64,000 bases of DNA from Polaromonas sp. AER18D-145 (GTDB lineage: Bacteria; Pseudomonadota; Gammaproteobacteria; Burkholderiales; Burkholderiaceae_C): contig NZ_NBZV01000017.1 of the NCBI RefSeq assembly GCF_002379095.1, positions 24,012 through 88,011 on the forward strand, written 5' to 3'. The notes beneath the pieces were generated by a model. The model was not told the origin of the DNA. It did no database searches and was given only the letters and a program-made list of their open reading frames with translations. Of the stretch, positions 9,251-17,194 are shown in pieces (positions within the stretch are counted from its first letter, which is position 1; every line of letters begins with the position of its first letter). Position numbers and translations under genes: made by a program.

Positions 9251-10063
9251 TGGATCGGTCTTATCTGTTCGTGCCCGGCAACCGGCCGGAGCGATTCGAC
9301 AAGGCGTATGCTGCGGGAGCGCACGCGGTGATCGTGGACCTGGAGGATGCGGTGGCCCCGGCCGACAAGGCGGCCGCGCGGAAGGCGGCGCGTGCCTGGC
9401 TCACGGCGGAGAAACCCGTGTGGCTGCGCATCAACGGCCCCGAAAGCGAATGGTTTTCCAGCGATCTCGACCTGGTGGCCCTCGCCGGCGTGAAGGGCGT
9501 GATGCTTCCAAAGGCTGAGGACACTGTGGCCATCGCCGAAATCCGCGGCCGGGTGCGCGCGGGCGCACGCATCATTCCGCTCATCGAGTCAGCGCTGGGC
9601 CTGTGGCGGGCCGAGGCCATCGCCTGCGCGGAAGGCGTCGAGCGCCTCGCCTTTGGCTCCGTCGACTTCCAACTGGACACCGGAATTGCCGGTGAGCGCG
9701 AGGAACTGCTCTTCGCTCGCTCGCAGCTCGTGCTCGTCTCGCGGGTCGCGGGCCGCGGGCCGTCTCGCACCGGTGGACGGCGTGACGGTCGCTCTAGACG
9801 ACGAGGCCGTGCTGCGCGAGGACGTGGAGCGCGCGCGGCGCCTCGGTTTCGGGGGCAAGCTCTGCATTCACCCGAAGCAGGTGGCGGGCGTGAACGCGGG
9901 CTTTCGCGCCCCCGACGCGGACCTCGCGTGGGCGCGTCGCGTTCTCGAGGCGGCAGATGCCGCTGCCAATAACGCAGTTCGCCTCGACGGCAAGCTCATC
10001 GACCGACCGATCATAGACCGGGCGCGCGCAATCCTCGCCGTCGTGGAGGGGCCGCGATCATGA
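9247..10063 (+). pseudogene. HpcH/HpaI-family (CitE-like) CoA-ester lyase, frameshifted
   Basis: The first 170 or so codons read as a CitE-like lyase (RSYLFVPGNRPERFDKAYA, VIVDLEDAV), then the frame is lost. The remainder (APVDGVTVALDDEAV, GGKLCIHPKQV) continues in the +1 frame up to a stop at 10063. The break coincides with a perfect 7-bp tandem duplication at 9748-9761; removing one copy restores a continuous 269-residue protein of normal family length. Family members cleave malyl-, citramalyl- or similar CoA esters using Mg2+. In an itaconate-type route it would be the last step. The intact paralogue at 13472-14356 might compensate. A sequencing error is less likely given the exact duplication but cannot be excluded. 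Confidence 0.85.
9748..9761 (+). repeat. 7-bp tandem duplication GCGGGCC x2
   Basis: Two adjacent perfect copies of GCGGGCC lie inside the CitE-like gene. One unit is seven bases, so the extra copy shifts the reading frame by +1. Deleting one copy gives a reading of Ser-Arg-Val-Ala-Gly-Arg-Leu-Ala-Pro-Val-Asp across the site, which is what the family expects. Confidence 0.9.
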
Positions 10064-10758
10064 TCACGGTGCCGAAGGAAGTCATCGTCGACGAGATCGA
10101 GCTATTGCGACGGCTGGTGCCGCTTGCCGGTGCGCGCGTGGTGGAGCTCGGATGCGGCAGGGCGGACGTCGCACGGCGTATGCTGGAACGACAGCTTGTG
10201 GCCTCGGTGACGGCGTTTGAAGTCGACGAGGTGCAGCACGCGCGCAACTTGGCCGATCCGCATCCGGCAGGCCTTCACTTCCTGGCGGGCAGCGCCGAAG
10301 ATATTCCCTTGCCAGACGCCTCTTGCGATGTCGTGATCATGCTGAAGTCGCTGCATCACGTCCCCATACCCCGGCTCGACCGGGCGTTTGCGGAAATTCG
10401 GCGCGTGCTGGTTCCTGGCGGCTATCTCTATGTCTCGGAGCCCGTGTACTCGGGGGACTTCAACGAGATCGTGCGGCTCTTCCACGATGAAGGCAGCGTG
10501 CGCGCGGCAGCTTACGACGCGCTGCAACGCGCCGCCGCAGGATTGCTCACCCATGTCGAGGAGACGGTCTTCAGTACGCCACTCACGTTCCGTGACTTCG
10601 ACGATTTTATTGACAGGATCGTTCGCGCGACGCACTCCACTCTCATTCTCGAGGGTGAAACACTTGCCGAGGTCCGCCGCCGCTTCAATCGCTTCGTAAC
10701 TCCGGAAGGCGCTCGTTTCGTGCGAGAGATGCGCGTCAATGTGTTGCGGCGGCCGTAG
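10060..10758 (+). CDS. class I SAM-dependent methyltransferase
   Basis: A 232-residue Rossmann-fold methyltransferase. Motif I (VVELGCGRADVARRM) is near residue 28, the acidic loop after beta-2 is FEVDEVQHAR, and a UbiE/Methyltransf_11-like segment (AEDIPLPDASCDVVIMLKSLHHV) follows. Its start overlaps the stop of the lyase gene in an ATGA junction, so it belongs to the same transcript as the last gene of the operon. The acceptor is unknown, and no obvious methylation step is needed by the rest of the pathway. Confidence 0.85.
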   Translation: MITVPKEVIVDEIELLRRLVPLAGARVVELGCGRADVARRMLERQLVASVTAFEVDEVQHARNLADPHPAGLHFLAGSAEDIPLPDASCDVVIMLKSLHHVPIPRLDRAFAEIRRVLVPGGYLYVSEPVYSGDFNEIVRLFHDEGSVRAAAYDALQRAAAGLLTHVEETVFSTPLTFRDFDDFIDRIVRATHSTLILEGETLAEVRRRFNRFVTPEGARFVREMRVNVLRRP

Positions 10759-10828
10759 CGACCGGCCGAGCTAGACCTTACCGGGCACCTCGATGGCTTC
10801 ACGCTGAAGCAGGCGCCCCCGATGTCGT

Positions 10829-11029
10829 TTGCCGCCGTCTGGCGTATCCGTGGGCGAGTTGCCTCACCGGATGCTGGCTGTGTCTCGGAAATACGTTGAC
10901 ATCGCCTGCGGCCTGACTGACTGCTCGGATGTCGCAGCGCTGACCATTGACGAGACTTCATGCGCCATGCGCCACAGTTATGCCACCCGGGGCACTGACG
11001 CCGATGCCAGGCGCATTTCGGCACACTAA
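10829..11029 (+). pseudogene. ISL3-family transposase fragment
   Basis: A short open stretch whose middle part (GLTDCSDVAALTIDETSC followed by RHSYAT and DADARR) resembles the first catalytic Asp region of ISL3-type DDE transposases, where a hydrophobic-DE-x-S pattern precedes a GH-x-Y segment. Only about 45 residues are recognisable. No terminal repeats and no remainder of the transposase are visible. It looks like the scar of an old insertion between two catabolic operons. The family assignment rests on motif memory only. Confidence 0.5.
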
Positions 11030-11185
11030 ATTGGTCGATACAGTGGTTCGACGCAAAGCAGGGAACCCGCTTGATGACCTGACCGATGCAGCGATGGCGC
11101 TGTTCATAGGCAAGAAGTCGCGATAGTCAGCATCCGTCCGGATTACGTTGGGACTCGACGCTTAGGCTTTGTTAATAAATAAGAA

Positions 11186-11215
11186 TTGACTTTTTTGATC
11201 ACATACAAGTATTAT
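11186..11215 (+). promoter_or_regulatory. sigma70-like promoter, possibly giving a leaderless transcript
   Basis: TTGACT at 11186-11191, an 18-base spacer, and TATTAT at 11210-11215. Transcription would begin near 11222, only about six bases before the ATG at 11228, and no ribosome site precedes that ATG. The NUDIX operon may therefore start on a leaderless or almost leaderless message. Confidence 0.5.
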
Positions 11216-11227
11216 TTGTCCACTATC

Positions 11228-12349
11228 ATGGACAAAATCACACCCCGCAATGCAGCCACGGTCGCTGTGGCTCGCGACGGCCCCGCCGGCCTCGAAACGC
11301 TGCTGCTGCAGCGCGCCGAGCGCGGCGACCATAACAGCGGCGCCTGGGTGTTCCCCGGCGGGCTGGTCGATGCAGCGGACGCCGATGTACCTGTTAGCGG
11401 CCTGTCGGACGAACAGGCAAACGCCACTCTCGCTGTGGAACAAGGCGGGCTCGCGTTCTACGTGGCCGCGATCCGCGAATGCCTGGAGGAAGCGGGTCTG
11501 CTCTTCGCCACAGACGGCATAGGCCAAGGCGTTCACCTGAGGAGTGACGCCGGGGCGCGCCTACTCGATCTGCGTCCAGCGCTTCAATCCGGCACCGCCT
11601 CGATGGCAGAAGCCTGCCGCGAGCTGCAGCTGCGCCTCGCTGCGGACCAGCTTTTTTATGTCGCGCACTGGCTAACCCCGGTGGGGCGCACGAAGCGCTT
11701 CGACACCCGCTTCTTCGTGGCCATCGTGCCGCAGGGACAGGAGAGCGCACACGACCAGGTGGAAACGCTGGACCACATCTGGATCCGTCCTTCGGCTGCC
11801 CTCGCACCTGAAAACACCCGGCGCCTGATGACACCGACGCGCGCCGTGCTGGAACTGCTTACGCGTTTCGCGGACACGGCAGCCCTCGTCGAATGGGGGG
11901 GGTCATCACGCGAAGTTATGCGCGTGCTGCCGCGCCTTGCCACTGGGGAGTCCGGCCAGCGTCCCGTCCTGCCGCATGAGGCGCCTTGGGAGGAAATCGG
12001 TCTGATCGATCCCGAGGGCAAAGGCACCGCCTGGTGCGAGCCGCGCGCCAACGTTCCGGTCCGGCTTTCGTCGACGCTGTGGCGCGTGATGGCCACGAAC
12101 GGCGCGAACACCTATATCGTCGGCACCGAAGAGTGCGTGGTCGTCGCGCCGGCAAGCGCAGCCCGGGCCCACCTCGACGCCGTCATCGCCGCACTGGCAG
12201 GACGCCTGACCACCGTCATTTGCGATGATGAGGATCAAATTGCAGCCGCTGAACAGCTGCAGCGACTCACCGGCGCCGCGCTAGTCATCGCACCGCGGCG
12301 CGGCTTCCTGCGGCTCCTCACCGCTTCCTCCCCAGGAAACAAGCCATGA
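11228..12349 (+). CDS. NUDIX hydrolase with truncated metallo-beta-lactamase-like tail
   Basis: A protein of 373 residues. Residues about 1-190 are a NUDIX domain of the acyl-CoA diphosphatase-like type: AATVAVARDG, WVFPGGLVD and the NUDIX-box helix AFYVAAIRECLEEAGLL. After about residue 270 the sequence (WRVMATNGANTYIVG, then ECVVVAP) looks like the opening strands of a metallo-beta-lactamase-fold hydrolase, but the HxHxDH metal site is absent and the protein ends soon after. From memory, longer NUDIX-MBL proteins exist in Burkholderiales, so this may be a shortened form. ATG 11228 is preferred over an in-frame upstream ATG because of the promoter position. It overlaps the next gene by four bases. 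Confidence 0.75.
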   Translation: MDKITPRNAATVAVARDGPAGLETLLLQRAERGDHNSGAWVFPGGLVDAADADVPVSGLSDEQANATLAVEQGGLAFYVAAIRECLEEAGLLFATDGIGQGVHLRSDAGARLLDLRPALQSGTASMAEACRELQLRLAADQLFYVAHWLTPVGRTKRFDTRFFVAIVPQGQESAHDQVETLDHIWIRPSAALAPENTRRLMTPTRAVLELLTRFADTAALVEWGGSSREVMRVLPRLATGESGQRPVLPHEAPWEEIGLIDPEGKGTAWCEPRANVPVRLSSTLWRVMATNGANTYIVGTEECVVVAPASAARAHLDAVIAALAGRLTTVICDDEDQIAAAEQLQRLTGAALVIAPRRGFLRLLTASSPGNKP

Positions 12350-13458
12350 AAAACCGCCTCTGCGAGATGTTCGGCATCGAAGTACCGATCTTCGCATTTT
12401 CCCACTGTCGCGACGTTGTGGTCGAAGTGTCCCGTGCCGGTGGCCTGGGTGTCCTCGGCATGGCGCGCATGAGTGCCGAGCGTGTTCATGAGGAGCTGAC
12501 ATGGATCGACGAGCACATCGGCGGCAAACCCTACGGCGTCGACATCCTGAACCCTGCAAGCTACGAGGACTTCGGTGACCGCAAGTTCGATCCCGAGCGC
12601 CTGTTTCCGCAGGAACACCGCGATTTCGTGCGCAAAATGCTCGACGAAGCCGGAATCCCGCCTCTGCCGCCCGCCGATGCCGACCGCATCATGAAGGCGA
12701 TGGTAGGCGAGTTCACATTCACGCCCGCCGAGAGCGCGAAGATGCTCGACGTCGCTTTCCGGCACCCGATTAAGCTAATCGTCAACGCGCTTGGCTCGCC
12801 CTCGAAGGAGCTTGTCGAGCGGGCCCACGCGAAGGGCGTGAAGATCGCGGCGATGGCTGGCGCCCCCAAGCACGCGCTGCGCCACAAGGAAGCGGGCTGC
12901 GATTTCGTTATCGCCGTCGGCACCGAGGCCGGCGGGCATACAGGCAGCACCACCTCGATGGTGCTGTGGCCGCGAGTTGTCGATGCGGTGGCGCCGATGC
13001 CCGTGCTCGGTGCTGGCGGCGTCGGCCGGGGCCGTCAGATGGCGGCCGCACTGGCGCTCGGCTGCGAGGGCGTGTGGTGCGGCTCGGTCTGGCTCAAGAC
13101 GCGCGAGAGCGAAGTGACGCCCGAGATCAAGCAAAAGATGTTCGAAGCTGGATCCGAGGATGCTGTTCTCACCCGCACCGTCACTGGCAAACCCTGCCGC
13201 ACCCTGCGCAGCAGCTTCACTGACGCGTGGGAACAGCCCGGCGCGCCCAAAACGCTGCCAGCGCCTCTGCAGGCCCTGCTGTGGTGGGGCCAGGGCCGCA
13301 CGCGCGTCGAGCGTGTGCGAGCAAAGGAATTCCTCACCTATCCTGTCGGCCAGATCGTAGGCGACATGACCGAAGAAACGTCCGTGCGCAATGTCATCCA
13401 CGACATGCTGCTCGAATTGTCCGAATCCAAGGAGCGGCTGGATGGCCTGCTCGATTGA
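12346..13458 (+). CDS. NAD(P)H-dependent FMN oxidoreductase / nitronate monooxygenase family
   Basis: A 370-residue TIM-barrel flavoprotein of the nitronate monooxygenase / FabK-like family. The phosphate-binding part VLGAGGVGRGRQMAAALALG and the preceding AGCDFVIAVGTEAGGHTG are typical FMN-contact segments. Family members oxidise nitronates or reduce enoyl thioesters, and many have unknown substrates. ATG at 12346 overlaps the NUDIX gene stop in an ATGA junction. It precedes a CitE-like lyase by 13 bases. A role on an acyl-CoA intermediate is possible but not shown. Confidence 0.82.
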   Translation: MKNRLCEMFGIEVPIFAFSHCRDVVVEVSRAGGLGVLGMARMSAERVHEELTWIDEHIGGKPYGVDILNPASYEDFGDRKFDPERLFPQEHRDFVRKMLDEAGIPPLPPADADRIMKAMVGEFTFTPAESAKMLDVAFRHPIKLIVNALGSPSKELVERAHAKGVKIAAMAGAPKHALRHKEAGCDFVIAVGTEAGGHTGSTTSMVLWPRVVDAVAPMPVLGAGGVGRGRQMAAALALGCEGVWCGSVWLKTRESEVTPEIKQKMFEAGSEDAVLTRTVTGKPCRTLRSSFTDAWEQPGAPKTLPAPLQALLWWGQGRTRVERVRAKEFLTYPVGQIVGDMTEETSVRNVIHDMLLELSESKERLDGLLD

Positions 13459-13471
13459 AAGTCGAAAACAC

Positions 13472-14356
13472 ATGATGATGATCCGAAGCCTCTTCTTCGC
13501 ACCCGCCAACCGGGCCGACCTCGTTGCCAAGTTTCCGCGCTTCCCGGCCGACTGCTACGTCGTGGATCTGGAAGACGGCACGCCGCTGGCCGAGAAGGAA
13601 CCCGCGCGCGCCGGGCTGGCCGCACTGGTGGCGGCAGCGCGCAAGCAGCCGGTGGACGGGTTACTGACCGTGCGGGTGAACGAGCCCGAATCGGACCAGT
13701 ACCTCGAGGACCTGGACGCCGCCCTGCGCGCCGACATCGATGGGATCGTCATTCCCAAACTGGAAAAGGTCGAGCAGCTCTATCCGGCGCTGCATCTCAT
13801 GCGTCGCCTCGACCGTGACGCGCCGCGCGCGGCGCCGCGCTTCATCGTGGGTGGCATCGAGTCGATCACCGGCGTGACCAATTCGGCGGCGCTGTGCGCC
13901 GCGCATCCGGCCATCGCCGCCGTCTACTTCGGCGCGGAAGACCTGGCGAGCGACCTTGGCGCCCGCCGCACCGCCGATTCGGCGGAAGTGGCCTACGCAC
14001 GCTCGCGCGTGCTGCTGCACGCGAAGGCAGCCCGCATCTTGGCGCTCGACCAGGCCGTGCTGGAAATCCGCGACGACAACCATTTCGAGCGCGACGCCAC
14101 CACGGGCCGCGACATGGGCTACGACGGCAAGATCTGCCTGCTGCCGCGCCAGCTCGAGGTGGCCAACCGGGTGTTCCGCCCCAGCGACGCCGAACTCGAT
14201 CACGCGCGCCGCCTCATCGCACGCTACGAGGAAGCGATGGCCCGCGGCATCGGCACCATCGATTTCGAGGGCAAGATGGTCGACGGCCCGCTCCTGAAGC
14301 GCGCACAGCGCATGGTCGGGTTCGCCAACGCGCTGGCCGCGCGGGGAACGAAATGA
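13472..14356 (+). CDS. HpcH/HpaI-family (CitE-like) CoA-ester lyase
   Basis: An intact 294-residue CitE-like lyase. The N-terminus MMMIRSLFFAPANRADLV, the Mg-binding CYVVDLEDGTPLAEKEPAR, the central IVGGIESITGV and GYDGKICLLPRQLEV are family landmarks. It would split a beta-hydroxyacyl-CoA such as citramalyl- or malyl-CoA. It is the intact paralogue of the broken gene at 9247-10063. Its downstream neighbour is a class I CoA-transferase, the same pairing as the RipA/RipC itaconate genes of Yersinia as I remember them. Three consecutive ATGs (13472, 13475, 13478) make the exact start uncertain. Confidence 0.85.
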   Translation: MMMIRSLFFAPANRADLVAKFPRFPADCYVVDLEDGTPLAEKEPARAGLAALVAAARKQPVDGLLTVRVNEPESDQYLEDLDAALRADIDGIVIPKLEKVEQLYPALHLMRRLDRDAPRAAPRFIVGGIESITGVTNSAALCAAHPAIAAVYFGAEDLASDLGARRTADSAEVAYARSRVLLHAKAARILALDQAVLEIRDDNHFERDATTGRDMGYDGKICLLPRQLEVANRVFRPSDAELDHARRLIARYEEAMARGIGTIDFEGKMVDGPLLKRAQRMVGFANALAARGTK

Positions 14357-15621
14357 TCCGCATCGACCCCTCCAGCCTCGACCTGCGCGAATGGATCCGC
14401 AAGGGCGACCACATCCTCGTTGCGCAAGGAACGGCCGAGCCGCAGACGCTGACCGAAAAGCTCGTCGAACAACGCGCCGAACTCGGTGGCGTGAACACCT
14501 TCCTTTGCGCGATGTTCTCGGACACCTTCCAGCCCGGTGCGGTGGACGGCCTCGGCCTACGCGGCATCGGCGGTGTCGGCACCAATCGCCGCCTGATCAA
14601 GGCCGGGCGGATGCGCGTCGTACCGGCGCATGTCTCACAGATCCCTGCGTTCATCGAAAGCGGCGCCATCGGCTGCGACGTGGCGTTCGTGCAAGTCAGC
14701 CCGCCTGACGAAAGCGGCCGGTACAGCCTCGGCCTGGCGGCGGACTACACGCGCATCGCCGTGGACAAGGCCAGGATCGTCATCGTCGAAATGAACCAGC
14801 AGGTGCCGCAGTCGCTCTGCGACGGCGCCCTGACCGAAGCCGACATCGACGTGCTGGTCGAAACGGACCGCCCGCTCCTGGAGCTGCCGTCAGCCGCCGT
14901 TGGCGACCTCGAGCGGCAGATCGCCGCGCACGTGGACCGGTTCATCCCGGACCGGGCGACGCTGCAGGTGGGCATCGGTGCGATCCCCGAGGCCATCATC
15001 GCGATGCTGTCCAGCCGCAAGGACCTGGGCATCCATTCCGGCATGGTGGGCGACTCGGTCGTGGACCTGATGGAGTCCGGCGTCGTGACCAACGCGTACA
15101 AGGAGATAGACCCCGGCGTCACGGTGAGTGGCGTCCTCTTCGGCACGCGCGACAAGCTCTATCGCTTCGCGCACCGCAACCCGGCGCTCCGGCTCAAGCC
15201 CATTCCCTACACGCACGGCACGTCCGTGCTGTCGCAGCTCTCGCGCTTCATCTCCGTCAACTCCGCCATCGAGGTTGACCTGACGGGTCAGGTCAACGCC
15301 GAACTGGCTGGCGGCGACTATGTGGGTGCGGTCGGCGGGCAGGTCGACTACGTGCGGGCCGCGGGCCAGTCACCGGGCGGCGCGTCGATCATCGCCTTCC
15401 CGAGCGCGGCCAAGGGCGGCACGGTGCCGCGCATTGTCGCCAGGCTGGGCGGCCCGGTCACGACGGCGCGCGCCGATGTGGACATCATCGCCACCGAGAA
15501 CGGCGCCGTGCGGCTGCGCGGCCTGGACCTGCAGCAGCGGGTGCGCGCGATGATCGACCTGGCTGCGCCCGACCACCGGGAAGCGCTGGCTCGCCAGGCG
15601 CGCGAGATGTACGGCACCTGA
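14353..15621 (+). CDS. acetyl-CoA hydrolase/transferase family CoA-transferase (4-hydroxybutyrate type)
   Basis: A 422-residue class I CoA-transferase. The GIGAIPEAIIAML motif near residue 210 and the SVNSAIEVDLTGQVNAE segment near residue 300, which holds the catalytic Glu of 4-hydroxybutyrate CoA-transferases, are both present. It transfers CoA from acetyl- or butyryl-type donors to an acid through a glutamyl thioester. ATGA overlap with the lyase gene implies joint expression. It could activate the acid whose hydroxyacyl-CoA the lyase later cleaves. This is a different fold and mechanism from the CaiB enzyme of region 1. Confidence 0.88.
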   Translation: MIRIDPSSLDLREWIRKGDHILVAQGTAEPQTLTEKLVEQRAELGGVNTFLCAMFSDTFQPGAVDGLGLRGIGGVGTNRRLIKAGRMRVVPAHVSQIPAFIESGAIGCDVAFVQVSPPDESGRYSLGLAADYTRIAVDKARIVIVEMNQQVPQSLCDGALTEADIDVLVETDRPLLELPSAAVGDLERQIAAHVDRFIPDRATLQVGIGAIPEAIIAMLSSRKDLGIHSGMVGDSVVDLMESGVVTNAYKEIDPGVTVSGVLFGTRDKLYRFAHRNPALRLKPIPYTHGTSVLSQLSRFISVNSAIEVDLTGQVNAELAGGDYVGAVGGQVDYVRAAGQSPGGASIIAFPSAAKGGTVPRIVARLGGPVTTARADVDIIATENGAVRLRGLDLQQRVRAMIDLAAPDHREALARQAREMYGT

Positions 15622-15649
15622 AGGCCCGACCAGATACTGGCGACAGTCC

Positions 15650-16204
15650 CTAGGTTAAGTTCTCCAAAAATATCTTCCGCACAACTGCGGTAAACACGAT
15701 CGAACAGATGTCCCGCCGCGCGCTGAGCGGCTCGGCGGTCAAGAGCAGTTCCATCAAGGCGCGTTACTGCACCATGTTCACAAGCCGCGCTGCCCGCGGC
15801 ATGCCGCGGTCGACCCGAGCCTCGGTGAGGCCAAAGGTGGCGTGCTCGGCGGCCAGGCACAGGTCATCTGGGCGAACAGCCAGCCGCAGGCATTAGGCCA
15901 CACCATTCACCGCCGCGATGGTCGGCTTGGTCACCGTCAGGCTGTCGCCAATGATCGGAAGGAACCACCGCGGCGGGACGCCGAGCGCATTCTGCGCCGC
16001 TTCCATGAGGTCCATGCCGGCACAGAACGCGTTCCCGCCGGACCCGGTGAGGATCGCGGCGCACGCGCTCTCGTCTGCCTCGAATCGTTCGAATGCCTCG
16101 TACAGCCTTTTGCGCACGCCTTCGTTGATGGCGTTCAGTTGCGCCGACCGATCGATCGTGATCTGCACAATCGCACCTTGCTGCTCGTAGCGGACTTCGC
16201 TCAT
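15650..16204 (-). pseudogene. decayed enoyl-CoA hydratase (crotonase) gene
   Basis: From ATG 16204 the frame reads a crotonase N-terminus (IVQITIDRSAQLNAINEG, AFCAGMDLMEAAQ, TIAAVNGVA), then hits a stop at about 15895. The homology carries on through further stops (HATFGLTEARVDRGMP, LMELLLTAEPLSA) and then jumps by deletion to a C-terminal piece (RAAGHLFDRVY, AEDIF). It is clearly related to the intact crotonase at 30215-31006, which has the same motifs. At least two stops and one internal deletion of about 40 codons make it non-functional. Confidence 0.85.
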
Positions 16205-16365
16205 GCCGTGGCCTTTCGTCTCATCATCGCCGTGCGGCGACACACCACGACGACGCCGACCGCACCCGGCTTGTCGGCGAGCCGGCAATACAGCACGTAG
16301 CCCTGCGCGAACCGGCGCGCAGTCTGTTGAAACTCGCGCTGCTGCGCGCTGAGCTGGAAGTCCGT
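16201..16365 (-). pseudogene. fused remnants: acyl-CoA dehydrogenase 5' end joined to MaoC 3' end
   Basis: Read from 16365 the sequence begins TDFQLSAQQREFQQTARRFA, the usual start of an acyl-CoA dehydrogenase with the ATG changed to ACG. After about 25 codons it becomes the last codons of a MaoC gene (VVCRRTAMMRRKATA then stop). The MaoC gene at 31003-31461 ends VCRRTAMMRRKVVTA. The MaoC stop overlaps the dead crotonase ATG in the same ATGA arrangement as the intact cassette at 31003-31006. A large deletion removed everything between. Confidence 0.8.
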
Positions 16366-16369
16366 GGTT

Positions 16370-17143
16370 TCAGGTGACGAGGAAGCCGCCGTCCACTGGC
16401 AACAACACGCCGGTAATCGCCGAGGCATCATCGGAGCACAAGAACAGGCCGGCGCGCGCGATCTCCTCAGGTTGCATCATGCGACCCATCGGCACCTTGA
16501 CCAGGAAGGCCTTTTCCAGGTCGGCGGGCGAGATCACTTCCGGATTGCGGCCGACGAACGACGGCCACAGCGGCGTTTGTACCGGCCCCGGGCAGATGGC
16601 ATTGGCGCGAATGTTGTACCGACCGTTGGCCAGCGCGATGCACTGCGCGAGGATCTGCAGGCCGGCCTTGGCGATCGAGTAGCTCGGCGAGGCCGGCGAG
16701 GCCTTGACGCCCGAGGCCGAGCTGGTGAAGAGGATCACGCCGCCGCCGCCCTTGCGCATCACAGGCAGCACGTGCTTGGCGCCGAAGAAGCCGCCTTTGA
16801 CGTGGATTGCGATCTGGCGGTCGAACTCTTCCTCGGTAGTCTGCTCGATCGAGCCCGGCCCAGCGATGCCGGCGTTGTGCCAGAAGATGTCGACGCGGGC
16901 GTATGCCTTGACGGCCTCGTCTACCATCCGCTTCAGGTCGGCTTCCTTGCCGGTGTCGACCCGCACGAAGATCGCATCGCCCCCGCCCTTCTTGATCTCG
17001 TCGACTACGGCCTGGCCGTTCGCCTCGTGGATATCGACGACGACCAGCTTCGCGCCCTCGCTCGCGAACAGTAGGGCCGCGGCCCTTCCCATGCCTGAGC
17101 CCGAGCCGGTGATGACGGCCACCTTGCCTTGCACACGTCCCAT
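16370..17143 (-). CDS. SDR family oxidoreductase
   Basis: A 257-residue classical short-chain dehydrogenase. The nucleotide-binding GSGSGMGRAAA is at residues 13-23, NAG at about 90, and the catalytic Ser-Tyr-Lys appear in TSSASGV and YSIAK. The acidic VVDIHEANG after beta-2 suggests NAD(H). A clear AAGGAGA ribosome site precedes ATG 17143. It lies 51 bases downstream of the first LIV-type importer and just before the decayed cassette. It probably oxidises a 3-hydroxyacyl-CoA or alcohol; the substrate is unknown. Confidence 0.87.
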   Translation of the reverse strand: MGRVQGKVAVITGSGSGMGRAAALLFASEGAKLVVVDIHEANGQAVVDEIKKGGGDAIFVRVDTGKEADLKRMVDEAVKAYARVDIFWHNAGIAGPGSIEQTTEEEFDRQIAIHVKGGFFGAKHVLPVMRKGGGGVILFTSSASGVKASPASPSYSIAKAGLQILAQCIALANGRYNIRANAICPGPVQTPLWPSFVGRNPEVISPADLEKAFLVKVPMGRMMQPEEIARAGLFLCSDDASAITGVLLPVDGGFLVT

Positions 17144-17194
17144 GGATTGTCTCCTTTCAGTGATTCTTCAGTGTTTCCATCGCGCCGAGCCATC

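Larger units (their letters stand above)
10759..11227. other. 469-base region without an intact gene
   Basis: Apart from the ISL3-like remnant (10829-11029) and a promoter near its right end, no supported gene is seen. A short open piece (about 11031-11127) reads LVDTVVRRKAGNPLDDL and ends in a stop; it could be another gene fragment but I do not recognise it. Base composition drops towards AT near 11165-11225. Confidence 0.6.

Noticed and set aside
10829..11029. A functional small protein of 66 residues
   Set aside because: No ribosome site before the ATG, and the middle part looks like a piece of a transposase, so it is better explained as a remnant.
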